Position numbers and translations under genes: made by a program
Notes under the pieces: generated by a model
The model's input: the letters and a program-made list of their open reading frames with translations, nothing else
The model's database searches: none
What the model was told of the DNA's origin: nothing
In this document: positions 1 to 5,596 of the stretch, piece by piece
Position numbering within the stretch: the stretch's first letter is position 1
How the letters are laid out: each line of letters opens with the position of its first letter
Source: an uncultured Bacteroides sp.
Lineage (GTDB): Bacteria; Bacteroidota; Bacteroidia; Bacteroidales; Bacteroidaceae
Length of the DNA: 9,253 nucleotides
Direction of reading: 5' to 3'
Assembly (NCBI RefSeq): GCF_910578895.1
Contig: NZ_CAJTSC010000053.1
Span: 11,530 to 20,782, forward strand

Positions 1-184
1 AATTCAGAACAATGACGGAACACTATCCATCTTTTCGCAAAGACAGCTGTTTTATTTGTCATTATTTTTTATCAAAAGATACGATTAATGTTGTTATCGC
101 TATGTTCCTAATTTACAAACCAATCATTTTAGTCCTTATATCCAATTCACGTTAAATAAATCTATCTAACTTCTATAAATGAAA
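1..184. other. left-edge intergenic, AT-rich
   Basis: No gene can be supported here. Short frames open from the left edge stop by about position 88 and about 155 and give no recognisable protein. The stretch could contain the last codons of a gene that lies outside the window, since a terminator hairpin follows at 185-207, but neither strand nor frame can be chosen. Confidence 0.3.
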
Positions 185-217
185 AAGCCGTGTACACCCC
201 ACGGCTTCTTTCATTTA
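185..217. terminator. hairpin terminator
   Basis: AAGCCGTG (185-192) pairs perfectly with CACGGCTT (200-207) around a 7-base loop. A T-rich tail (CTTTCATTT) follows on the plus strand. On the minus strand the flank is TTTTTC, so it may work in both directions. It probably ends a transcript that enters from the left edge. Confidence 0.65.
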
Positions 218-235
218 AGCCTTACGCCTGATTTG

Positions 236-318
236 CAGACACAGACTTGGCGGATAAAGCGGATTATTTAATTAGCAGATAAACATAAAAACCGCTTTAT
301 CCGCCAAATCCGCGTCTG
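236..318. repeat. long imperfect inverted repeat upstream of the acetyltransferase
   Basis: Two 27-base arms (236-262 and 292-318) match at 24 of 27 positions. The inner 16 bases, TTGGCGGATAAAGCGG and its complement, are perfect, and the outer CAGAC/GTCTG ends match too. The loop of 29 bases is AT-rich. The arms contain repeated GCGGAT units. There is no T-tract after it, so it does not look like a terminator, and it lies upstream of the proposed acetyltransferase promoter. It may be a protein-binding site or an intergenic palindromic repeat of the genome. Confidence 0.6.
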
Positions 319-367
319 AAAAACAAGAAATGGAAACGCCTGCGAAACGGAATGTTTTTCAACTTCC

Positions 368-400
368 TTGCAAGGTATTCGAAACTAACATGTATCTTTA
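368..400 (+). promoter_or_regulatory. candidate Bacteroides-type promoter for the acetyltransferase
   Basis: TTG at 368-370 is followed after 22 bases by TATCTTTA (393-400), a one-mismatch fit to the Bacteroides -7 box TAnnTTTG. Transcription would start near 408. This lies downstream of the upstream in-frame ATG at 330 and supports the ATG at 444 as the real start. Confidence 0.4.
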
Positions 401-443
401 CATCCGAAAACATCACCTTATCCCACTATCGGACCGGCAACCT

Positions 444-935
444 ATGATAACAATCAGAAAAGCAGACATCACAATGCTCGACACCCTTATGGATATCTTC
501 GAACAGGGAAAGCGCATCATGCGCAAAAACGGGAACATGAAACAGTGGACCGGAGGTTATCCCACCGAGGAGATTGTGAGGCGAGACATCAAGAACGGAA
601 ACAGCTATGTATGCCTGGACGACGAGCAGCGTGTGGTAGGGACTTTCGCCTTCATACCGGGAGCCGACCCCACATACGCGCAAATCTACAATGGCGCATG
701 GCTGGACGACACGCGCCCCTACGGCGTTATCCACCGCTTGGCAAGCACGGAAGAGAGTAAGGGAGTGGCATCCGCCTGCCTGGAATGGTGCTACCGCCGG
801 ATACCCAACCTGCGTGCCGACACGCATCGAGACAACCGCATCCTGCAACATATCTTCAAGAAACACGGTTTCCGATACTGCGGCATCATCTACCTGCCAA
901 ACGGGGACGAACGGCTGGCTTATCAAAAGGGGTAA
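444..935 (+). CDS. GNAT family N-acetyltransferase
   Basis: This 163-residue protein is a GCN5-related N-acetyltransferase, a cytoplasmic enzyme family that moves acetyl from acetyl-CoA to an amine; the substrate cannot be told from sequence. It opens with MITIRKADITMLDTLMDIF, the usual first strand and helix. The acetyl-CoA loop is around EESKGVASACLEW (103-115), a variant of the R/QxxGxG/A motif. The C-terminal half carries RADTHRDNRILQHIFKKHGF (124-143) and CGIIYLPNGDERLAYQK, the last strands and helix of the fold. An in-frame ATG at 330 would add 38 residues that do not resemble the family and lie upstream of the likely promoter, so the start at 444 was chosen. The gene is convergent with the helicase gene and only 47 bases separate their stops. 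No convincing terminator is seen between them. Confidence 0.88.
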   Translation: MITIRKADITMLDTLMDIFEQGKRIMRKNGNMKQWTGGYPTEEIVRRDIKNGNSYVCLDDEQRVVGTFAFIPGADPTYAQIYNGAWLDDTRPYGVIHRLASTEESKGVASACLEWCYRRIPNLRADTHRDNRILQHIFKKHGFRYCGIIYLPNGDERLAYQKG

Positions 936-982
936 GAGCCACGGCTTTTTATTTAAAGTACCGGGGCCTTACGAAGCGGCAA

Positions 983-3427
983 CTATCCCTGAAGCCCAGC
1001 CCCGTATCTCTTTTTCAGTTCCTCCACCCCTGTTCCGGTGAAATACTCTTCCACAAACTCCCAACGCTGCTCGTCTGTCAGCGCATCGGTACCGAAGAAG
1101 ATGGAGAAGAGTGTTATCTGTTCCTCGAAGATACGTTCGTTCATGTCCAGGATAAGGTTGCGGTATTCGTTGGAGTCTGCCAACTGTTGCAGAAGTTCCG
1201 GATTGCCGAACCGGACATGCACGCAAGGTGTGCCGCCACCCTCTACGCTGAACGAAAGGCAGTCGAGCATGGAAAGGAGATTGAGCAGCATGTTCAAATC
1301 GGAGAACGGGGTGCAGTAGAACAGCAGGCGGTCGCCCTTATTGCCGGTGATGCGCTGGGCAAACAATTTCTGATAGCGGGACAGAAGCAGGTCGAAACCC
1401 TTGGTGACCGTAAACGAGAGTTCGTTGGACTCTTTCTTCTTGACACTGCTGATGTAGCTCACGCTGCGGCCCTCTTCCGTACGGCTTTCCAGCAGCGAGC
1501 CGATGAACCGCTTGGCAGACGGCACATCCATGCCATGCTCGGCAAACATCGTACGCAACTCTTCCTCGTCGAAGCGGCCTTTCGATTTCAGCAGAGCGGT
1601 CTTCAGCATCGTCACCAGGCTCTTGAAGAGGTCGTCCATACGCCGGCGGATAACCGTGGCGTCCTCTTTCAGCAACACCTCATGCTTGCCCACGGAGACG
1701 GCGCGGGAGCCTTCCCACAATGTGCCGTTGTTCAGTTTCTGCTTGAACTCCCTGTATCCCAATTCGGGAAAACGCTCTTCCCAAAGCATGTCCAGACGGA
1801 CGCGATAGACGCACTCCTCGCCTTCCACTTTGGTGAGGTAGGAGCGGAACTCGTGTGCAAAGGCATCGCCTGTCTTATCCTGCACGTATCCTTCAGTCAG
1901 CAGGTTTTGCGGGCTGACTTCCAGCAGATGCGTGCCGTAGCGTTGCGCCAGGTCGTCCTCCAGCCAAAGCAAGGCGGTCTTGATGAGTTGCCCCAGCTCG
2001 GTTTCATACTCCAGCTTGTTTTTGGTGCGCGGCAGCTTTACCACAAACTCAAAATCGGACAGGGAGACAAGGATTTCCTCGCGCTCTCCTTTCATCCGAT
2101 ACACCTGCATGAGCTTCTTCAGGATAAGTTCCAGCTGCTCTTGCGCGATGTTGCCGGTCTGGTGCAGGCGTTTCATATAGTAGAAATCGCGCTCGTGGTA
2201 GTCGGTGGCGGCAATGCCCCGTACATCCGCATCACGGGCGGCACGGCCTATCTCCTGGATATAATCGACGAACGTACCGGAAGGCGCCACATGATAGACA
2301 CGGTCGATATCGCTGATGTCCACGCCCATGCCGAAAGCTTTCGTGGCGACAATCATGCGTTTTGCGCCCTCTTTGAAATCCTGCACAATGGCGGCTTTCT
2401 GCTCTTTCTCTTTCTTCCCGTAGTAGGAAGCCACCAGGCGCCAGTCGGCAGGACGCACCCAGCTTTTTATGCGCATGTCTATGCCGCCGGCAAAGGGGTA
2501 GTAAAGCAGTGTCTTATGACCGTTGAGGAAATCTTCCACACGCCCGGATATGACGCGCTGCTTGCCTTTGTCATAGGTTTCTCCCTCTTCCAATGCAAGT
2601 TGGCGGATATCGAACCCGATATTCTTTCGCTTCACCGTGCCGACGTACAGCACGCAAGGGTCCATTTGCAGGGAGCGGATGGTCTCGAATATCATGTCAT
2701 TGCCGCCAAGAGGATTCCACACGGCGGTGGCGGTCAGTGCAAACAGAGGGAACTCATAGCCGAGATTTTGCTTCAGGGCACTCAGATAGCGCCCCAGAAA
2801 CCAATAGTCCACGCGGAACTCCTTGCCCCAGGTGGTGACCGTATGCGCCTCATCGACCACGACCATACCGATGCGGCGACCGCCGATAAAATGCTTGATA
2901 TCGTAAGAGAGCAACAATTCCGGCGAAAGATAAAACAAGTCGACCTCTCCCTCGCGTACCGCCCGGTAGACTTCCATCTTCTGTTCCGGCGAAAGGTCGG
3001 AAGAAGCGTATGCCACGCGTCCGTAGCCCAAGTCGCGCAAACCTTCCACCTGGTCTACTATCAACGCCTTCAGCGGGGAGACAACGATGGTCAGCAGGTT
3101 ATATTCCCTGCCTAAATAGATGGCAGGAAGCTGGAACAACAGTGATTTTCCCGAACCGGTAGGTGCCGTCAGCAATATATTGTCCGGCTGCGCCTCTTCT
3201 TTCCATGCCTTTTCCGCCTCACGGATCACGTTTTCAATCAGTTGCCCTTGGGAGATACAGCACGTTGCCCTGCTTTTGAACAGGTCATCGTAAATCTCAA
3301 GATTACGGAACCGGTCGTAGCCATAGATTTCTTTCAAGAGTGCCGTCACACCCTGCCGGCACTCTCCGGGCAAACGGCGTTCTTTTAGTTGGGGCAAACG
3401 GCGTGCCTCCTCTGTCTGTTTCATCAT
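983..3427 (-). CDS. RecQ-like superfamily II DEAH helicase with atypical C-terminal region
   Basis: This 814-residue protein is an ATP-dependent DNA helicase related to RecQ. Visible motifs, numbered from the ATG at 3427, are Walker A TAPTGSGKS (87-95), motif Ia SPLKAL, DEAH (192-195) followed by a TWG-containing segment resembling RecQ's aromatic-rich loop, LTATA (231-235), motif V TKAFGMGVDISD (362-373) and motif VI QEIGRAARD (391-399). True RecQ has DECH and a four-cysteine zinc domain after the core. Here the core is followed by about 415 residues with only four scattered cysteines and no recognisable HRDC domain. The frame can be extended to a TTG at 3478, but that start lies in a terminator hairpin, so the ATG at 3427 (or the adjacent one at 3424) is preferred. 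Repair or mobile-element defence are possible roles; the sequence does not decide between them. Confidence 0.88.
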   Translation of the reverse strand: MMKQTEEARRLPQLKERRLPGECRQGVTALLKEIYGYDRFRNLEIYDDLFKSRATCCISQGQLIENVIREAEKAWKEEAQPDNILLTAPTGSGKSLLFQLPAIYLGREYNLLTIVVSPLKALIVDQVEGLRDLGYGRVAYASSDLSPEQKMEVYRAVREGEVDLFYLSPELLLSYDIKHFIGGRRIGMVVVDEAHTVTTWGKEFRVDYWFLGRYLSALKQNLGYEFPLFALTATAVWNPLGGNDMIFETIRSLQMDPCVLYVGTVKRKNIGFDIRQLALEEGETYDKGKQRVISGRVEDFLNGHKTLLYYPFAGGIDMRIKSWVRPADWRLVASYYGKKEKEQKAAIVQDFKEGAKRMIVATKAFGMGVDISDIDRVYHVAPSGTFVDYIQEIGRAARDADVRGIAATDYHERDFYYMKRLHQTGNIAQEQLELILKKLMQVYRMKGEREEILVSLSDFEFVVKLPRTKNKLEYETELGQLIKTALLWLEDDLAQRYGTHLLEVSPQNLLTEGYVQDKTGDAFAHEFRSYLTKVEGEECVYRVRLDMLWEERFPELGYREFKQKLNNGTLWEGSRAVSVGKHEVLLKEDATVIRRRMDDLFKSLVTMLKTALLKSKGRFDEEELRTMFAEHGMDVPSAKRFIGSLLESRTEEGRSVSYISSVKKKESNELSFTVTKGFDLLLSRYQKLFAQRITGNKGDRLLFYCTPFSDLNMLLNLLSMLDCLSFSVEGGGTPCVHVRFGNPELLQQLADSNEYRNLILDMNERIFEEQITLFSIFFGTDALTDEQRWEFVEEYFTGTGVEELKKRYGAGLQG

Positions 3428-3445
3428 TAATGCAATGGGGGGATT

Positions 3446-3500
3446 AAAAAGAAAAGAGATAGTATTCCGGCACTGCAAAGGCCTTCATACCATCTCTTTT
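3446..3500 (-). terminator. terminator after the DUF2795 gene, just upstream of the helicase
   Basis: Read on the minus strand, 14-base arms (3500-3487 and 3465-3452) pair with one mismatch around a 21-base loop, and a run TTTTCTTTTT follows. This fits a rho-independent terminator for the small gene ending at 3550. A smaller hairpin (ATCCGT 3513-3518 with ACGGAT 3525-3530) sits between the stop codon and this terminator. The hairpin ends only 24 bases before the helicase ATG, and I find no good promoter box between them, so partial read-through could feed the helicase gene. Confidence 0.7.
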
Positions 3501-3549
3501 ATAATTTGTCTTATCCGTAGACCAACGGATGAATTTCAATCAAAGCGTA

Positions 3550-3771
3550 TTAATACTCCTCTTCGTTAAAGAAGAAATCTTCCTTGCTGGGATAATCGGG
3601 CCAAATGTCTTCAATACTTTCGTAAATCTCACCTTCATCTTCCATTTCCTGCAAGTTCTCAATAACCTCAAGCGGAGCACCCGAACGCATGGCATAATCT
3701 ATCAGTTCGTCCTTAGTTGCCGGCCAAGGGGCATCTTCCAATTTAGATGCTAATTCCAATGTCCAATACAT
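3550..3771 (-). CDS. DUF2795-type small acidic protein
   Basis: This 73-residue protein begins MYWTLELASKLEDAPWPATKDELIDYAMRSG-like and ends with a very acidic, aromatic tail (DIWPDYPSKEDFFFNEEEY). I recognise it as the small conserved DUF2795-type protein common in Bacteroidetes. The family has no established biochemical role. It has no signal peptide or membrane segment, so it should be cytoplasmic. The PATKDELIDYAMRSGAP segment, a helix after a Pro-Ala-Thr start, is the family's core. It has its own promoter at 3823-3852 and a terminator at 3446-3500, so it can be transcribed as a single gene, which suits a small abundant protein. It lies 71 bases downstream of the adenosyltransferase gene on the same strand. 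Confidence 0.85.
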   Translation of the reverse strand: MYWTLELASKLEDAPWPATKDELIDYAMRSGAPLEVIENLQEMEDEGEIYESIEDIWPDYPSKEDFFFNEEEY

Positions 3772-3822
3772 AGTTTCTAAGTATTAAAATTGTGAGTATT
3801 AATTCCTGTCTTTATTTTTCGG

Positions 3823-3852
3823 CAAAAGTATAACAAAATATTTCACTTGCAA
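3823..3852 (-). promoter_or_regulatory. promoter for the DUF2795 gene, embedded in the end of the adenosyltransferase gene
   Basis: On the minus strand TTG (3852-3850) is followed after exactly 19 bases by TACTTTTG (3830-3823), a full match to TAnnTTTG. The TTG lies in the last codons of the adenosyltransferase gene. Transcription would start about 45 bases before the DUF2795 ATG. Confidence 0.7.
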
Positions 3853-4406
3853 CTATTATTCCAAAATATTTCTTGTTTTTTCTCATCCTGATTCATTTTC
3901 CGCGAAAGCACGAACAAATAGTCGGACAAACGGTTGATGTAAGCTAATAATTCGGTAGAAACAACCGTCTGCTCCGCCAATGTGAGAATGCGGCGCTCGG
4001 CACGGCGGCAAACAGTGCGGCAGATGTGGCAGACGGCAGCTCCGCGGCTTCCGCCCGGAAGGACAAAGGCAGACAGCGGAGGAAGCATATCGTCCAGCCG
4101 GTCTATCTCGCGTTCCATCACCTGCACCTGTTCCGGAGTGATAATGCCCGCCTCATTAAGCCGGGTCTTCTCACGGTCCGTTGCAAGATAGGTCCCTACT
4201 ACGAACAACTTGTCCTGAACTTGCTGCAGGAACTGCTTGTCTTGCTCGTCGGAAAGAAAGGTGACGAGAAATCCCAAATTGGAATTCAATTCGTCTACCG
4301 TGCCATAGGCCTCAAGGCGGATATGGGTTTTAGGAACACGCGCGCCGCCTACAAGGGAAGTGGTTCCTTTGTCTCCAGTCTTTGTATATACAAGGCTTTT
4401 CTTCAT
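3843..4406 (-). CDS. PduO-type cob(I)alamin / cob(I)yrinic acid a,c-diamide adenosyltransferase
   Basis: This 187-residue enzyme transfers the adenosyl group of ATP to reduced cobalt in a corrinoid and so makes adenosylcobalamin in the cytoplasm. It has the family signature: YTKTGDKGTTSL near the N-terminus (7-18) for ATP, AYGTVDELNS (33-42), FVLPGGS (114-120), the helix CRTVCRRAERR (129-139) and NRLSDYLFVLSRK (158-170). Length is normal for the single-domain family. The start is the ATG at 4406, since MKKSLVYTKTGDKGTT is the usual beginning. It follows the methyltransferase-like gene by 39 bases on the same strand, so the two are probably co-transcribed from the promoter near 5104-5136. B12-dependent enzymes are widespread in Bacteroides, which salvage corrinoids. 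Confidence 0.93.
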   Translation of the reverse strand: MKKSLVYTKTGDKGTTSLVGGARVPKTHIRLEAYGTVDELNSNLGFLVTFLSDEQDKQFLQQVQDKLFVVGTYLATDREKTRLNEAGIITPEQVQVMEREIDRLDDMLPPLSAFVLPGGSRGAAVCHICRTVCRRAERRILTLAEQTVVSTELLAYINRLSDYLFVLSRKMNQDEKKQEIFWNNSCK

Positions 4407-4445
4407 AAATAATCGTTTTTTCCCTTTTGAAACGCTTAAAGGTAA

Positions 4446-5078
4446 TCAAAAGTTGACAATATAGTCTTGTTTTATTTTGGTTTTGTCAAAGAATATAATG
4501 CCGAGGTCATAAAGGTCGAAAGTGATGCCCGCCTTTTCGTGTTGGCTGACACGCTTCCAGAGGGCACGCATGCGGGCTGTATAGCGGATGCCCTCGATGA
4601 CGAACACGGATGTTCCGGCAGTGCGGTCAATGCAGACGCGAAGCACCTCTTCCACAAATTCCGGACGGCGGTAATCGTGCAGGTATAAGAAACCGACAGA
4701 TGCACCACTCTCCAAGAAGAGGTCGGAAAGGTCGGCAGCGGCAATGTAATCCGCCCCTTCCTTAGCGGCTTTCAGGTAAAGAGAAGAGGCGGCTTGTATG
4801 CCAGCATCCACTATCGTGGCGGGTTGCGCGTAATTCACCAACCGGAACAGGAGTTGCTTCACTTTCAGGGATTCGTATCCCCACGCCCGGTTTTTCTGTG
4901 GCGCAAGCCGCTTCTGCCCGGCGGCAAGTTCCTTATATTTATAATAAGGAGTGGTTTCGTAGATAACGTGTGTTATCAAGTTGAAAGCAAAAGGCGAATG
5001 CACACCATACCCGCAACGGTGGCGGAAGCGGTACAACCAGATGAAGGGACGTTTCAGTGCAAGCAATATTCGGTTCAT
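4446..5078 (-). CDS. SAM-dependent methyltransferase-like protein, degenerate cofactor motif
   Basis: This 210-residue protein resembles the Bacteroidetes class I SAM-methyltransferase-like group with an N-terminal GVHSPFAF motif (25-32), preceded by a basic, aromatic segment (LKRPFIWLYRFRHR) and followed by IYETTPYYKY. The region expected to bind SAM reads TIVDAGIQAASSLYLKAA (88-105). It keeps an acidic residue followed by one glycine but lacks the usual second and third glycines. Later segments VFVIEGIRY (158-166) and DLGIIFFDKTKIKQDYIVNF at the C-terminus match the group's end. The substrate is unknown, and enzymatic activity is uncertain given the weak motif. It is the first gene of a probable two-gene unit with the adenosyltransferase; no functional link to B12 is evident from sequence. 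Confidence 0.7.
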   Translation of the reverse strand: MNRILLALKRPFIWLYRFRHRCGYGVHSPFAFNLITHVIYETTPYYKYKELAAGQKRLAPQKNRAWGYESLKVKQLLFRLVNYAQPATIVDAGIQAASSLYLKAAKEGADYIAAADLSDLFLESGASVGFLYLHDYRRPEFVEEVLRVCIDRTAGTSVFVIEGIRYTARMRALWKRVSQHEKAGITFDLYDLGIIFFDKTKIKQDYIVNF

Positions 5079-5103
5079 TGCAAATTAATTGTTTATTCGA
5101 CTG

Positions 5104-5136
5104 CAAAAATAGGGAAAAACCGGAAACGAAAGCCAA
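5104..5136 (-). promoter_or_regulatory. promoter for the methyltransferase-like / adenosyltransferase genes
   Basis: On the minus strand TTG (5136-5134) is followed after 22 bases by TATTTTTG (5111-5104), a full match to the Bacteroides -7 box. The start of transcription would be near 5097, about 20 bases before the ATG at 5078. Confidence 0.55.
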
Positions 5137-5265
5137 TCGTACCATTTTCCTTTTACGACTATTTCTCCGGCTGAAAGTCTGCGGAAGCCTGTTCAAGAGC
5201 AAAGGATAAATGAGGGGAGAAAATTATAAATTACCCATATACAGCATAATATCAGACTATTTTTA

Positions 5266-5273
5266 TACCTTTG
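5266..5273 (+). promoter_or_regulatory. -7 box of the promoter driving leader RNA copy 1
   Basis: TACCTTTG matches TAnnTTTG exactly and is identical to the -7 box of leader copy 2. No TTTG is seen at the usual distance upstream, so this promoter is weaker by sequence or needs an activator. Transcription would begin near 5280, about 315 bases ahead of the chosen start codon. Confidence 0.55.
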
Positions 5274-5279
5274 CAATCG

Positions 5280-5519
5280 GATTGAAGCAACTTTATCCAA
5301 GACATATTAAAAAAGAAAGAAGCGTTATGCTTATCTTGCGAATGAAAACCTGAGAAACTTTCAAACGTGTACAAGAACGGCATAGTGGTTCTCACGCTAT
5401 AGCGTGGGCTGCTATTGTTACATCTGTACACAAAGGTTTTCTCAGGACCCTCATTCAAAGACGTGGCATTGCAGTTCCCACGCTTCGTAGTTTATTAAAG
5501 CAGGTTTAGGGACAAACCT
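5280..5519 (+). ncRNA. structured pseudoknotted leader RNA, copy 1 (unassigned family)
   Basis: About 240 bases between the promoter and the SusD-like gene. Helices seen: P1 GAATGA 5340-5345 with TCATTC 5451-5456; P2 CCTGAGAAA 5349-5357 with TTTCTCAGG 5438-5446; P3 GTGTACA 5367-5373 with TGTACAC 5425-5431. In the apical loop GCGTGGGCTGC (5402-5412) pairs with GCAG (5471-5474) and CCCACGC (5477-5483) across a bulged TT, outside P1, which makes a pseudoknot. GCGTGGG can instead pair with CTCACGC (5391-5397) as a 7-bp hairpin with a TATA loop. A last hairpin, P5, is 5502-5507 with 5514-5519, loop AGGGAC. The 5' segment keeps GACATATT (5301), AGCGTT (5321) and TTATCTTG (5331), shared with copy 2. 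I cannot match it to tmRNA, RNase P RNA or any riboswitch I know. It could be a cis leader or a separate small RNA. Confidence 0.7.
5327..5353 (+). other. possible short upstream reading frame in leader copy 1
   Basis: ATG at 5327 opens a frame of eight codons (MLILRMKT) that stops with TGA inside the 5' strand of helix P2. The ATG is absent in leader copy 2 although the neighbouring TTATCTTG is kept, so the sequence is probably conserved as RNA rather than as peptide. Confidence 0.15.
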
Positions 5520-5596
5520 TTGGAGAATTTAGCATAAATACTCGGACTAACACATATCATATAATTATAATGGCAAATAATCAAAAAACGTATTTC

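Noticed and set aside
330..443. Upstream in-frame ATG start for the acetyltransferase
   Set aside because: It would add 38 residues unlike the family and lies upstream of the likely promoter at 368-400.
426..926. 166-codon open frame on the minus strand over the acetyltransferase
   Set aside because: It is antisense to a clear GNAT protein and has no family features.
938..957. CCACGGCTTTTTATTT after the acetyltransferase, similar to the right arm of the terminator at 200-217
   Set aside because: The matching left arm is missing and the possible AGCC/GGCT stem leaves a two-base loop, so no terminator can be supported.
785..3115. 776-codon open frame on the plus strand across the helicase gene
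   Set aside because: It lies antisense to a protein with all helicase motifs, has no recognisable domain, and reads as a codon-bias shadow of the GC-rich minus-strand gene.
3428..3478. TTG start of the helicase at 3478
   Set aside because: It is a weak start codon inside a terminator loop, and the extension has no helicase character.
4026..4412. 128-codon plus-strand frame over the adenosyltransferase gene
   Set aside because: It is a shadow of the clearly recognised enzyme on the opposite strand.
5280..5519. Leader RNA as tmRNA, RNase P RNA or a retron RNA
   Set aside because: The conserved sequence hallmarks of tmRNA and RNase P RNA are not seen, and no reverse transcriptase gene is present.
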